A stretch of DNA of 64,000 nt from the NCBI RefSeq assembly GCF_009663685.2, contig NZ_RCOG02000026.1, forward strand, positions 124,001 to 188,000, in the 5' to 3' direction. Positions 17,222 to 26,638 of the stretch are shown piece by piece. Source of the DNA: Cupriavidus sp. U2 (GTDB lineage Bacteria; Pseudomonadota; Gammaproteobacteria; Burkholderiales; Burkholderiaceae). The position numbers were made by a program, and so were the translations under genes. The notes below the pieces were generated by a model. It saw nothing but the letters and a program-made list of their open reading frames with translations, was not told the origin of the DNA and did not search any database. The stretch's first letter is position 1, and each line of letters begins with the position of its first letter.

Positions 17222-18655
17222 ATGCTCAGTCCCAGCGTCATTGCCGCCGTTGTCCTCGCGTTCCATATCGTCGGCGTCCTCGCGGCGCTGCATGCCGTGA
17301 TGACCGTGCGCACGGCGCCGGGCGCCATCGCGTGGGCGGGCTCGCTGGTGATGATGCCGTACTTCACGATCATCCCGTACCTGATCTTCGGGCGCAGCCG
17401 TTTCGCCGGTTATGTCAATGCGCGCCGGTTCAACAACGACCGCCTGCGCGAGATCCGGCACGGCATGACGGCCAAGGATCGCGAGGCGCTGGCCGCCAGC
17501 GTGGTGCTGCAGCCCGAGCAGGCCTGCATGCGGGCGCTGCCCAGCCTGACCGGTGTGCCATGCCTGATGAATAACGATGTGCGGCTGCTCATCAACGGCG
17601 ACGCCACCTTCGATGCCATCTTCGCCGCCATCGACGCGGCCACCGAGCAGGTGCTGGTGCAGTTCTTCATCGTGCATGACGACGAACTCGGACGCGCGCT
17701 GCAAAAGCGCCTCTGCGACCGGGCGCGTGCCGGCGTAAGGGTCTATTTCCTCTACGACAGCATCGGTTGCCATGCGCTGGGGCGTGGCTACGTGCGCGTG
17801 CTGCAGGAGGCCGGCGTGGAGGCGCGACCGTTTTCCACGCATCCCGGCTTTGTCAATCGCTTCCAGCTCAATTTTCGCAATCATCGCAAGCTTGTGGTCG
17901 TCGATGGCGCGCAGGCGTTCGTGGGCGGGCACAACGTCGGCAACGAGTACCTGGGCCGTCGGCCGCCGCTGGCGCCGTGGCGCGATACGCATATCGCCAT
18001 CCGGGGCGCGGCGGTGCTAGACCTGCAGATGGCCTTTGCGGAGGACTGGTACTGGGCAGCGCGGGAAGTGCCGTATCTGATGACGCCGCCGTCGGGCCAC
18101 GTGGGCGACATGGTGTGTCAGGTCGTGCCGTCGGGGCCGGCCGACGCGCAGGAAACCTGTTCGCTGTTCTTTGTGGAGGCCATCCAGTCGGCCACGCGCC
18201 GGCTGTGGATGACATCGCCATACTTCGTGCCCGACGAAGCCGTGTTTGCAATGCTGCGGCTGGCCGTGCTGCGTGGCGTGGATGTGCGCATCCTGATCCC
18301 CTCGCGGCCCGATCACAAGGTGGTCTACGGGGCGTCCACCATCTACGCGTACCAGGCGATTCGCGCGGGCGTGAAGATCTATCGCTACCAGCCCGGCTTC
18401 CTGCACCAGAAGGTGATCCTGATCGACGACGAGGCGGCCGCCGTGGGCACCGCCAACCTGGACAACCGGTCTTTCCGCCTGAATTTCGAGTTGATGGTGA
18501 TGACCGCCCACCCCGAATTCGCCGCGGACGTGGCGCGCATGCTCGAAGCCGATTTTGCCCAGGCGCGCCAGATTGGCCCCAGCGACTTCCTGGGCTCGCC
18601 CGCGATCCTGCGCGTGGCCATGCATGTGGCCAAGCTGTTCGCGCCGATACTTTGA
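17222..18655 (+). CDS. cls: Cardiolipin synthase (ClsA-type phospholipase D family)
   Basis: A 477-residue membrane enzyme that condenses two phosphatidylglycerols to cardiolipin and glycerol. Two N-terminal helices (SVIAAVVLAFHIVGVLAALHAV and WAGSLVMMPYFTIIPYLIFG) anchor it in the inner membrane. Two HKD catalytic motifs follow: His221-x-Lys223-x4-Asp228 and His395-x-Lys397-x4-Asp402 with GTANLDNRS. The length matches ClsA. The start is uncertain: ATG 17222 directly precedes the first helix; a GTG at 17162 would add 20 residues. Its upstream region carries the DnaA-box palindrome. Confidence 0.9.
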   Translation: MLSPSVIAAVVLAFHIVGVLAALHAVMTVRTAPGAIAWAGSLVMMPYFTIIPYLIFGRSRFAGYVNARRFNNDRLREIRHGMTAKDREALAASVVLQPEQACMRALPSLTGVPCLMNNDVRLLINGDATFDAIFAAIDAATEQVLVQFFIVHDDELGRALQKRLCDRARAGVRVYFLYDSIGCHALGRGYVRVLQEAGVEARPFSTHPGFVNRFQLNFRNHRKLVVVDGAQAFVGGHNVGNEYLGRRPPLAPWRDTHIAIRGAAVLDLQMAFAEDWYWAAREVPYLMTPPSGHVGDMVCQVVPSGPADAQETCSLFFVEAIQSATRRLWMTSPYFVPDEAVFAMLRLAVLRGVDVRILIPSRPDHKVVYGASTIYAYQAIRAGVKIYRYQPGFLHQKVILIDDEAAAVGTANLDNRSFRLNFELMVMTAHPEFAADVARMLEADFAQARQIGPSDFLGSPAILRVAMHVAKLFAPIL

Positions 18656-18776
18656 CGATTTCCAACTGCCGTGCCCTCCATATTCGCTCCGGATGACGTG
18701 TCAGGCACTGGCAGGATTTGTGTACACTGTCTACTATGAAACGAAATGGGGTGGACGCCGTCCACATGGGGATGAC

Positions 18777-19436
18777 ATGAACCGTGCCGTTGCTGCAACG
18801 CCGCCCACGCGCACGACCTATCGGCACGGCGACCTGCGCCGCGCGCTGCTGGAGGCCGGTATCGACCTGGCCCGCGATGGCGGGCCGGACGCCATCGTGC
18901 TGCGCGAAGCCACGCGGCGCGCGGGTGTGGTGCCCAACGCCGCGTATCGCCATTTCGCCAGCCGGCAGGATTTGCTGCAGGCGGTGCGCGCGTGGGCCCT
19001 GTCGAACCTGGCGATGGCCATGGAGGCCGAGATGGCGGCGATTCCTGCCGATGCGTCGCCGGCCGAGCGCGCGCGAGGCAGTCTGCGGGCGGTCGGCATG
19101 GGATATCTGCAGTTTGCGCTGGCGGAGACCGGCCTGTTCCGCACGGCGTTTTCGGTGCCGGACGATGTGGAAGACGATACCGACCCGGCCAAGGCCGGCA
19201 ACAGCGGACTGAATCCGTTCGAGCTGCTGGGCGCCGCACTGGATCGCTGGGTGGAAGCGGGCCTGCTGGCACCGGACCGCCGGCCCGGCGCCGAATACAT
19301 CGCGTGGTCGGCGGTCCATGGCCTGGCCGTCCTGCTGATCGACGGCCCGCTGCGCAGCCGGGCCAGGGAGCAGGCGGCGGTGATCGGGCAGCGGTTACTG
19401 GAAATGGTGGATCGAGGGCTCCAGGCCGGCGGTTGA
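18777..19436 (+). CDS. TetR/AcrR family transcriptional regulator
   Basis: A 219-residue repressor with an N-terminal helix-turn-helix (YRHGDLRRALLEAGIDLARDGG; LREATRRAGVVPNAAYRHFASRQDLLQAV) and a C-terminal ligand-binding domain resembling the WHG type (GYLQFALAETGLFRTAFS). The ATG at 18777 sits 5 nt after a GGGG run. Immediately upstream, TGTACACTGTCTA (18719-18731) is a plausible TetR-type operator half, suggesting autoregulation. No divergent efflux gene is adjacent; the target is unknown. Confidence 0.85.
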   Translation: MNRAVAATPPTRTTYRHGDLRRALLEAGIDLARDGGPDAIVLREATRRAGVVPNAAYRHFASRQDLLQAVRAWALSNLAMAMEAEMAAIPADASPAERARGSLRAVGMGYLQFALAETGLFRTAFSVPDDVEDDTDPAKAGNSGLNPFELLGAALDRWVEAGLLAPDRRPGAEYIAWSAVHGLAVLLIDGPLRSRAREQAAVIGQRLLEMVDRGLQAGG

Positions 19437-19475
19437 GACGCGGCGCGGCGGCGCAGCGGCCCCCGACGCATTGCC

Positions 19476-19811
19476 TTACCGGCCCTGGCGGGAGCGCGGC
19501 GCGCCGATGTCCGTCAGGTGCTGCCGCCACGCGGAAAACACCGCATCCAGGCAACTGGCCGTGTCGCAGGCGTCGCGCTGACGCCGGAAGGCGTCGATGT
19601 CCGCCTGCGAGATCACGCCGGCCTTGAGTAGCCGCTGCTGGTCGGCATGGATGCGCTGGTAGCCCATCGAGAACAGTGCGGTCTCGCAGATGATCTGGCT
19701 GGCGCGCGTGGCCGGCGCCTCGCAGGCGATATCGCTGGCATGGGCCGCGCAGGCCACGCCGGCAGCGATGGCCGCAGCCCCGCCGCGAAGGTAATGGATG
19801 ACACTCGACAT
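19476..19811 (-). CDS. Secreted LprI-like (DUF1311-type) small protein
   Basis: A 111-residue protein with a signal peptide (GGAAAIAAGVACAAHAS) followed by a cysteine-containing mature domain: IACEAP, IICETALFSMGYQRIHADQQ, QRDACDTASCLDAVFSAWR. The spacing of cysteines and the 'YQR...R' helical pattern resemble the lysozyme-inhibitor LprI N-terminal domain. It is likely periplasmic. The gene is small and its family assignment is tentative. Confidence 0.6.
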   Translation of the reverse strand: MSSVIHYLRGGAAAIAAGVACAAHASDIACEAPATRASQIICETALFSMGYQRIHADQQRLLKAGVISQADIDAFRRQRDACDTASCLDAVFSAWRQHLTDIGAPRSRQGR

Positions 19812-19863
19812 GGGGCCGGATTCTACCCGGCCTCAAGCCGGCGCCATCCCGCAACGCCGCCGA

Positions 19864-21018
19864 TCAGCTTGCCGCTTGCGGCCTGGCCACTCCGCGGCGC
19901 GCCTTGACCGCCTGGCTCAGCGTTTCCAGCACCGCGACCGAATCGTCCCAGCCGATGCACGCATCCGTGATGCTCTGGCCATAGGTCAGGTTGCACGGCT
20001 GGTGTTCGCCCGGCGTGAATTTCTGCGCGCCCGGCAGCAGGTGGCTTTCCACCATGACGCCGAAGATCGAGCCGCTGCCGGCGCTGATCTGCCGCGCCAG
20101 GTCGGCCGCCACGTCGATCTGCTTCTGGTGCTGCTTGCTGCTGTTGGCGTGGCTGCAATCGACCATCAGCGTATTGCGCAGCCCGGCCGCTTCCAGTTCG
20201 CGGCACGCGGTGGCCACCGCATCGGCATCGTAGTTGGGCACCTTGCCGCCGCGCAGGATGACGTGGCAGTCCGGGTTGCCCTTGGTATGGACCGTGGCTA
20301 CCTGGCCGTTCTTGTGCACCCCCAGGAAGTGATGCGGACGCGATGCGGCCTGGATGGCGTCGATGGCGATCTTGATGTTGCCGTCGGTGCCGTTCTTGAA
20401 GCCGATGGGCGCGGAAATGCCCGAGGCCAGTTCCCGATGCACCTGGCTCTCGGTGGTGCGCGCGCCAATCGCGCCCCAGCAGATCAGGTCGCCGATATAT
20501 TGGGGCGAAATCACGTCCAGGAATTCACCGGCGGCCGGCAGGCCCAGCCGGTCGATGTCCAGCAGCAGGCTGCGCGCAATGCGCAGCCCTTCGTCGATGC
20601 GATAGCTCTCGTCCAGGTACGGGTCGTTGATCAGCCCCTTCCAGCCCACCGTGGTGCGGGGTTTCTCGAAATACACCCGCATCACGATTTCCAGCGCGTC
20701 GGCATAGTGCTCGCGCTGGGCCATCAGCCGCCGCGCATATTCCAGGGCTGCCTGCGGGTCGTGGATCGAGCAGGGGCCCATGATGACCAGCAGCCGGTCG
20801 TCCTGGCCGTGCAGGATGCGCGAGATGCGCTGGCGCGTCTGGGTGACCAGCGATTCCACCGGCGTGCCGCGGATCGGGAAGAAGCGGATCAGGTGCTCGG
20901 GCGGGGGCAGGGGGATGATGTCGTCCACATGCGCGTCATCGGTCACGCTCGTACGGTCCGGCGGCGGCGCCTGCCAGCCCTCGGCAACGGTCGGCGGCGA
21001 TTTATGTGGGTCTTGCAT
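19864..21018 (-). CDS. aroG: 3-deoxy-7-phosphoheptulonate (DAHP) synthase, class I
   Basis: A 384-residue enzyme of the AroF/AroG/AroH class. It condenses phosphoenolpyruvate and erythrose 4-phosphate at the entry of the shikimate pathway. Family landmarks are VIMGPCSIHDP, RVYFEKPRTTVGWKGLINDPYLD, the SPQYIGDLICWGAIGARTTESQ block, GFKNGTDGN and DCSHANSSK. The ATG at 21018 has CAGGAG 6 nt upstream. The N-terminal ~50 residues are proline-rich and carry the region that determines feedback sensitivity in these enzymes; which aromatic amino acid inhibits it cannot be read with confidence. Confidence 0.9.
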   Translation of the reverse strand: MQDPHKSPPTVAEGWQAPPPDRTSVTDDAHVDDIIPLPPPEHLIRFFPIRGTPVESLVTQTRQRISRILHGQDDRLLVIMGPCSIHDPQAALEYARRLMAQREHYADALEIVMRVYFEKPRTTVGWKGLINDPYLDESYRIDEGLRIARSLLLDIDRLGLPAAGEFLDVISPQYIGDLICWGAIGARTTESQVHRELASGISAPIGFKNGTDGNIKIAIDAIQAASRPHHFLGVHKNGQVATVHTKGNPDCHVILRGGKVPNYDADAVATACRELEAAGLRNTLMVDCSHANSSKQHQKQIDVAADLARQISAGSGSIFGVMVESHLLPGAQKFTPGEHQPCNLTYGQSITDACIGWDDSVAVLETLSQAVKARRGVARPQAAS

Positions 21019-21254
21019 GGCGAACTCCTGCGAATCTGGGGAAAAGGACACCTGCGGAAAGCCTGCCGCAAACATGGGGCCACCCGCCGCGGATGTCGAT
21101 GGAAAGCGATTCTAAGGCAGGCCGGCGGCCACGTCGCCGGGCATGGGCTGGAAACCGCTGCCGGCAGAGGCGCCGTCACCGGGGCGCCAGGCATGCCCCG
21201 CATCGCTACGCTTATAATTCGCCGGCTTTCCGCCCTCGCCACCGCATCGATTCC

Positions 21255-22532
21255 ATGTCCGCTGTCACTTCCGTCGAACCCGTCCGCCTTGCCGGTGCCA
21301 TTGTCGTGGGCGGTGGCCCGGCCGGCCTGATGGCAGCCGAGATGCTGGCCGCGCAGGGTTTGCCGGTCGATGTCTACGACGCCATGCCGTCGGTCGGGCG
21401 CAAGTTCCTGATGGCGGGCAAGGGCGGCATGAACATCACGCATTCCGAGCCGGCCGATGCCTTCCTGGGCCGCTACGGCGTGCGTGCCGACCGCATCGGG
21501 CCGTTGCTCGACGCGTTCGATGCCACCCGGCTGCGCGCCTGGGTGCATGCGCTGGGCATCGACACCTTCGTGGGCAGTTCCGGCCGGGTATTTCCCACCG
21601 ACATGAAGGCCGCCCCGCTGCTGCGCGCGTGGCTCCATCGCCTGCGCGAAGGCGGCATGCGGCTGCATGTGCGGCATCGCTGGGTTGGTTTCGGGCAGCC
21701 CGTCGATGGCTGGCACGTGCTGCGTTTCGCTACCCGCCAGGGCGAGGCGCAGGTCGAGGTGGAAGTGGCGGCCCGCGCCGTGGTGCTGGCGCTGGGCGGC
21801 GGCAGCTGGGCGCGGCTTGGGTCCGATGGCGCGTGGCTGCCGATGCTGGCAGCCCGCGGTGTCGATGTGGCGCCGTTGCGGCCCGCCAACTGCGGCTTCG
21901 ACGTCGAATGGAGCGACGTGTTCCGCACCGGGCACGCCGGCGAGCCCGTCAAGTCGGTGGCCATCGGCGTGACCGCGCGCGACGGCACGGTACTGTATCG
22001 GCAAGGCGAGTTCGTGATCAGCGAGACCGGCATCGAGGGCAGCCTGGTCTACGCGCTGTCCGCGCCGATCCGCGACTTGATCGACGCCCAAGGAAGCGTC
22101 ACCATCACGCTGGACCTGGCGCCTGGGCGGTCTGCCGGGGATGTTGCCGCCGAAGTCGCACGGCCGCGAGGATCGCGCTCGGTGTCCAGTCATCTGCAGA
22201 GCCGGCTGGGCATTACCGGCGTCAAGGCGCGGCTGCTGCGCGAGGCGCTGACCCGGGAAGCGATGCACGACCCCGTGGCGCTGGCCGCAGCCATCAAGGC
22301 GCTACCGTTGCGGCTGGTGCGCACACGACCCATCGACGAAGTCATCAGCACGGCGGGCGGTGTCCGGTTCGAGGCGATGGACGCCCACCTGATGCTCAAC
22401 GCGATGCCGGGCGTGTTCTGTGCGGGCGAGATGCTCGACTGGGAAGCGCCGACCGGCGGCTACCTGCTGACGGCCTGCTTTGCCAGCGGGCGGGTGGCCG
22501 GGGCGGGCGCCGCGGCGTATCTGGCCGGCTGA
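21255..22532 (+). CDS. HI0933-like NAD(P)/FAD-dependent oxidoreductase
   Basis: A 425-residue flavoprotein of the HI0933/BaiN-like family. It opens with an FAD-binding Rossmann motif (IVVGGGPAGLMAAEMLAAQG), followed by the family block GRKFLMAGKGGMNITHS, a middle insertion domain, and the C-terminal motif VISTAGGV ... FCAGEMLDWEAPTGGYLL, where FAD is closed in. Related proteins act on unsaturated ketones or steroids, but the subfamily here (TIGR03862-like) is uncharacterised. It is divergent from DAHP synthase and convergent with the AbrB-type gene, only 5 bp away. Confidence 0.85.
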   Translation: MSAVTSVEPVRLAGAIVVGGGPAGLMAAEMLAAQGLPVDVYDAMPSVGRKFLMAGKGGMNITHSEPADAFLGRYGVRADRIGPLLDAFDATRLRAWVHALGIDTFVGSSGRVFPTDMKAAPLLRAWLHRLREGGMRLHVRHRWVGFGQPVDGWHVLRFATRQGEAQVEVEVAARAVVLALGGGSWARLGSDGAWLPMLAARGVDVAPLRPANCGFDVEWSDVFRTGHAGEPVKSVAIGVTARDGTVLYRQGEFVISETGIEGSLVYALSAPIRDLIDAQGSVTITLDLAPGRSAGDVAAEVARPRGSRSVSSHLQSRLGITGVKARLLREALTREAMHDPVALAAAIKALPLRLVRTRPIDEVISTAGGVRFEAMDAHLMLNAMPGVFCAGEMLDWEAPTGGYLLTACFASGRVAGAGAAAYLAG

Positions 22533-22537
22533 CGCCG

Positions 22538-23605
22538 TCAGCCCATCGGCCCGCCAACCGACCTGCCGATCCGCCTGGCCAGCCACGGCCCGATCAGCAC
22601 GACCGAGAACAGCCGCAGCGTCTGGGTGGCCACCACGAAGTTCATGTCCGCGTTGGTCCCGAGCGCGATGGCCACGATCGATTCCACGCCGCCCGGCGAG
22701 GTGGCCAGGTAGGCCGTCAGGAAGCTGACCTTGTGACTGGCCGAGATCAGCCAGGCCGAGGCCGCGCACAGCGCAATCATGGCCACGATGGCAGCCAGCA
22801 TGGTCGGCAGCGACGCCACCAGCGGCCGCAGCAGGTCGCGCCGGAACTGCAGGCCGATGGTCCAGCCCAGCACCGCGAAGCCGCAGCCGAGCAGCGGGGT
22901 GGGCACCACCACCGGAGCCGGCACTACCGTCACCCACACGGCGCCCAGCGCCAGCGGCACCAGGAACGCCCCGGCCAGGATGCGAAAGCGCACGCCAATC
23001 CAGCAGCCCACCATCGCAATACCGATGGCGACCGGCGTGCCGACCGGCGAGACATGGCGGAATGCCTGCACGGCAGTCGCCGATGCCGAGGCCGTCGCCA
23101 TCTGTGCATCGACGATGGCATGGGCCACCAGCGGCCCGGTGACGACCACCAGCACCACGCGCAGGTACTGCATCAGCGACACCAGGATGCCGTCGCCGCC
23201 GTTCTCGGTGGCCAGTGCGCCCATGATCGACGCCGCGCCGGGCAGGCTGCCCCACGCGCCCGTGGTGCCAGGCAACTGCGAATAGCGGACCAGCAACCAG
23301 CCCACGGCCGCGGCGCTGCCGATGGTCAGGGCCACGCCCAGCACCACCAGCCCGTCGGAGGCCGCTTCGAGCAGTTCCGCCAGATGCAGCGTGCTGGCAA
23401 TGGCCGTCCCCGTCAGGGCCTGCGCGAACGCCGTCAACGCGGGGCGGATGCGCAGCCGGACATCCATGAAACCGGCGACCATGGCGCACGCCATCGCGGC
23501 AACCAGCACGCTGGCAGTCGATATCACGGGTTGCAGCAGATAGCCCAATACGAGCGTACCGGCCATGAGCGCGGACCAGTGCAGCGCGCGGCTTGTGTGT
23601 GCCAT
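22538..23605 (-). CDS. AbrB-type (PF05145) membrane protein
   Basis: A 355-residue polytopic protein with two repeats of the 'AbrB duplication' fold, each with glycine-rich reentrant-like motifs (SQLPGTTGAWGSLPGAASIMGAL in the first; AYLATSPGGVESIVAIALG in the second). About ten hydrophobic helices are visible. The family is often misnamed 'ammonia monooxygenase' or AbrB regulator; it is a putative transporter or exporter with no assigned substrate. It lies before the Bug receptor gene but on the same strand with a 94-bp gap, so they may be co-transcribed. Confidence 0.75.
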   Translation of the reverse strand: MAHTSRALHWSALMAGTLVLGYLLQPVISTASVLVAAMACAMVAGFMDVRLRIRPALTAFAQALTGTAIASTLHLAELLEAASDGLVVLGVALTIGSAAAVGWLLVRYSQLPGTTGAWGSLPGAASIMGALATENGGDGILVSLMQYLRVVLVVVTGPLVAHAIVDAQMATASASATAVQAFRHVSPVGTPVAIGIAMVGCWIGVRFRILAGAFLVPLALGAVWVTVVPAPVVVPTPLLGCGFAVLGWTIGLQFRRDLLRPLVASLPTMLAAIVAMIALCAASAWLISASHKVSFLTAYLATSPGGVESIVAIALGTNADMNFVVATQTLRLFSVVLIGPWLARRIGRSVGGPMG

Positions 23606-23699
23606 GTCCTGTGCGGTGTTGCGCGAAGGGTGACCTAGCCGCGAATTCTATCTTCCCTGTCTGCGATGCTCCGGCATTCGGTACGCGGGTCGGCGGCGG

Positions 23700-24677
23700 T
23701 CAGTCCAGCTTGATGCCGACGCTCTTCACGACCTTCTCCCACTTCTGCGTGTCGCGGTTCACCAGTTGCGTGAATTCCACCGGACCCAGCGCGCTGGGCT
23801 CCATGCCCTGCTTGGCGATCGATTCGCGGATCGACGGCTGCGCCACCACGGCGGCAATTTCCTGGGCCAGGCGGTTGACGGTCGGCATCGGCGTGCCGCC
23901 CGTCGTAAAAACGCCATACCACGACACCACCTCATAGCCCGGCACGCCCGATTCGGCGATGGTCGGCACGTTCGGCATCGTTTCCACGCGCCTGGCGCTG
24001 GTCACGGCCAGGATGCGGACCTTGCCGGAATCGGCGCCGGCCTTGGCCGACGGCAGGCTGGCAAATGTCATCTGGGCCTGGCCGGCCATCACGTCCTGCA
24101 TGGCGGGGGCATCGCCGCGATACGGAATATGCGTGATGGACACGCCCGCCATGCTCTTGAACAGCTCCGCCGACAGGTGCGAGATCGTGCCATTGCCGGG
24201 CGACGTCACGTTGAGCTTGCCGGGGTGGGCCTTGGCGTAGGCCAGCAGTTCCTGCACGTTCTTGACCGGCAGGTCGTTGTTGACCACCAGCGCGTTGGCG
24301 GACCTGGCCACCAGCGACACCGGCTGTACGCCCTTGACCGGATCGTAGGGCAGCTTGCTATAGATCGACGGCGCGATGGCCTGGCCGCCAACCGAGCCCA
24401 GCAGCAGCACCGAGCCATCAGGCTTGGCCCGCGCCATCTCGGCGGTGGCCAGCGTGCTGCCGCCGCCGGGCTTGTTCTCCACCACGATCGTCGTCCTGGT
24501 ATTCAACTGGAATTGCGTGGCGACGGTGCGGGCGATGACGTCGTTGCCGCCGCCGGGCGCGAATCCGACCAGCATGCGGAGCGGGCCCGGGGGCAGTTCC
24601 TGGGCCACGGCAGGGATGGCGGCCGAGGCAGCGGCCACTGCGAGCGTGAGAGCGGGGACGATCTTGGAAAACAACAT
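23700..24677 (-). CDS. Bug/TctC family periplasmic solute-binding protein
   Basis: A 325-residue tripartite-tricarboxylate-type binding protein. A signal peptide (MLFSKIVPALTLAVAAASAAIPAVAQ) precedes the mature domain with the family blocks LRMLVGFAPGGGNDVIAR, VENKPGGGSTLATAEMA, PGNGTISHLSAELFK, and ITHIPYRGDAPAMQDVMAGQ. The ATG at 24677 is the only start that yields a normal signal peptide. The ligand is probably a small carboxylate or amino acid. It follows the flavin dehydrogenase cluster on the same strand, so it may bring that enzyme's substrate to the cell; no TctAB membrane genes are nearby. Confidence 0.85.
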   Translation of the reverse strand: MLFSKIVPALTLAVAAASAAIPAVAQELPPGPLRMLVGFAPGGGNDVIARTVATQFQLNTRTTIVVENKPGGGSTLATAEMARAKPDGSVLLLGSVGGQAIAPSIYSKLPYDPVKGVQPVSLVARSANALVVNNDLPVKNVQELLAYAKAHPGKLNVTSPGNGTISHLSAELFKSMAGVSITHIPYRGDAPAMQDVMAGQAQMTFASLPSAKAGADSGKVRILAVTSARRVETMPNVPTIAESGVPGYEVVSWYGVFTTGGTPMPTVNRLAQEIAAVVAQPSIRESIAKQGMEPSALGPVEFTQLVNRDTQKWEKVVKSVGIKLD

Positions 24678-24848
24678 GGTTGATTCTCTAAAAGATGGGT
24701 GGATGAGTGCTCTCAGGATGAACTCGCTGTGCTGGTCCAACTGGCGGGGCGCGGTGTATCCCGGCTCCCGCTCATTTTGTGTAGGCGTGTGCTGCTGGCG
24801 TGGCCGGTCGGCCTTGCAATCCGGCCACGCGTGCCGCCATGTCGCGGC

Positions 24849-26333
24849 TTACTTCTTGAATCGCACCACGGCTTCCCGCGATGCCTGGGTCTGCGGCAAC
24901 GTCGCAATTTCGCCAAGCGTCACCGGCTTGGTGGGAAACCGCAGGCGGTAGTAGCCCACATCGCGCGGATGCCGCTGCTGCTCGTCGGCGATCAGTTCGG
25001 TCACGGTCAGCCCGCAGAAGCGGCCCTGGCAGGGCCCCATGCCACAGCGCAGGAACGCCTTCAGCTGGTTCGGCCCCTGGCAACCGATGCGCGCGGCATG
25101 GCGTACCTGTTCGGCCGTGGCTTCCTCGCAGCGGCACACGATGGTGTCGCCCACCGGGCGGCGGAACTGCGGCAGCGGGCGGTACAGCACCTCGAAGAAC
25201 TCGCGGCCACGCGTGGCGCGTGCCAGTTCGGCGCGCGGCTGGGCCGCCGTGCGGTCGCGCGTGGCGGTGCTGATGCGGCCCAGCGCAGCGGCCGCATGCG
25301 CGGCAGCGATACGGCCCCGATGCTCGGCGACGACGGCACCCGCAATGCCTGCGCCGTCGCCGGCAATGCTGACGTGCGGCACCGACGTGGCGCCCCACTC
25401 ATCGACCTGCGGCTCCCAGCAATCCTGGCGGTCGTTCCACACATGCTCGGCGCCCACGGCGCGCGACAGGTTGGTGTTCGGCACCACGCCCTGGTGCAGC
25501 AGCAACTGGTCGATGGCGATGGTGCGGCGCTGGCCGCCGGCTTCGTAGCGCAGTTCGGCGACCTGGCCGCCGGGCCCCGCCACGGCCTCCAGCGCGGTCA
25601 CGCCGCTGACGATGGGCACCGCCTTGCGCACGGCGCGCAGCAGCTTCAGGCCCTTGCCCAGGTAGGGCGAGCGCAGGAAGCCCCAGGCATGCGGCAGCGC
25701 CTGGCGCCATTGGCCGCTGGCCGTGGTTTCCAGAATGGCTGCCAGCTTCACGCCGGCATTCAGGTACTGCCAGGCCAGCAGATAGAGCAGCGGGCCGCCG
25801 CCTGCCAGCACGGTCCGCCCCTCGGGCACCACGCCCGATGTCTTCAGCAGGATCTGCGCGGCGCCGGCCGTGATCACGCCCGGCAGGGTCCAGCCGGGAA
25901 TCGGGAATGGCCGCTCCTGCGCGCCGGTGGCCAGGATGAGATGGCGACAGTGCAGCAACGCGGCCTGCGGGTCCCGGCCGGCATGGGCGATCGAGTAGGC
26001 CACCTCGTAGCCGGCGGACTCGCCTGTTTCCGCTGCGTCCGGCTGGCCTTCGCGTGCATGGATCGACCACACGGTGGCGGCCGGAATATGGCGCGCGCCG
26101 CTGCGGGCAAACGGCTCCAGCAGGCGCAGGCCGTGCCAGTAGTCCTGGCCAAGGATGGCGCGGTTCTGCACCGGCGTGCTGCCGATGGCGCGATAGATCT
26201 GGCCGCCCGGTGCGGGTTGCTCGTCGATCAGCACCGTCGACAGGCCCAGTTCGGCGGCCTGGGTGGCGGCGGCCAGCCCGGCCGGGCCGGCGCCGATCAC
26301 CAGCAGGTCGCACGTCGTGATATCGACCGTCAT
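24849..26333 (-). CDS. Flavin/[2Fe-2S] dehydrogenase subunit (HcnB/OoxA-like)
   Basis: A 494-residue FAD enzyme subunit. An N-terminal Rossmann motif (VIGAGPAGLAAATQAAELG) and a second NAD(P)-type glycine motif (VLAGGGPLLYLLAWQY) are followed by ATGAQERPFPIPGWTLPGV. The C-terminal ~90 residues form a BFD-type [2Fe-2S] domain (CRCEEAT; RCGMGPCQGRFC). This architecture is shared by hydrogen cyanide synthase HcnB, octopine/nopaline oxidase subunit A and D-hydroxyproline dehydrogenase. The ATG at 26333 overlaps the stop of the preceding small ferredoxin subunit (ATGA). No cyanide synthase context is present, so opine or D-amino acid oxidation is the likelier role. Confidence 0.85.
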   Translation of the reverse strand: MTVDITTCDLLVIGAGPAGLAAATQAAELGLSTVLIDEQPAPGGQIYRAIGSTPVQNRAILGQDYWHGLRLLEPFARSGARHIPAATVWSIHAREGQPDAAETGESAGYEVAYSIAHAGRDPQAALLHCRHLILATGAQERPFPIPGWTLPGVITAGAAQILLKTSGVVPEGRTVLAGGGPLLYLLAWQYLNAGVKLAAILETTASGQWRQALPHAWGFLRSPYLGKGLKLLRAVRKAVPIVSGVTALEAVAGPGGQVAELRYEAGGQRRTIAIDQLLLHQGVVPNTNLSRAVGAEHVWNDRQDCWEPQVDEWGATSVPHVSIAGDGAGIAGAVVAEHRGRIAAAHAAAALGRISTATRDRTAAQPRAELARATRGREFFEVLYRPLPQFRRPVGDTIVCRCEEATAEQVRHAARIGCQGPNQLKAFLRCGMGPCQGRFCGLTVTELIADEQQRHPRDVGYYRLRFPTKPVTLGEIATLPQTQASREAVVRFKK

Positions 26334-26638
26334 GCTGCCACCTCGCGTGCGCCAAGCTGGCGCTCCACCTTCATGCCGTCCTGCACGCGCGTCATGCAGG
26401 CCTGCTGGTTGGGCCGGCCGTCGATGCGTACCAGGCAGTCGTAGCACACGCCCATCATGCAGTACGGCCCGCGCGCGGCGCCCGATACGGCGGTGTCGCG
26501 GCAGGCCAGCACGCCGGCCGCAAACAGTGCGGCGGCGACGCTGTCGCCTTCGCGGCATTCGAGCGCGGTGCCGTCCACGGTGACCCGCACGCTGCGCGCC
26601 GTTCCTTGCAGCACGGCCGCGTCAATTCGTTTGAACAT
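26330..26638 (-). CDS. Small [2Fe-2S] ferredoxin subunit (HcnA-like)
   Basis: A 102-residue plant-type ferredoxin-fold protein. The cluster ligands are Cys60-x4-Cys65-x2-Cys68 (YCMMGVCYDC) and Cys81 (QACMTRV). It corresponds to the N-terminal ferredoxin domain fused in sarcosine oxidase alpha subunits and free in HcnA/OoxA-type complexes. It would pass electrons between the flavin subunits. It overlaps both neighbours: 4 bp with the HcnB-like gene and 17 bp with the HcnC-like gene. Confidence 0.85.
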   Translation of the reverse strand: MFKRIDAAVLQGTARSVRVTVDGTALECREGDSVAAALFAAGVLACRDTAVSGAARGPYCMMGVCYDCLVRIDGRPNQQACMTRVQDGMKVERQLGAREVAA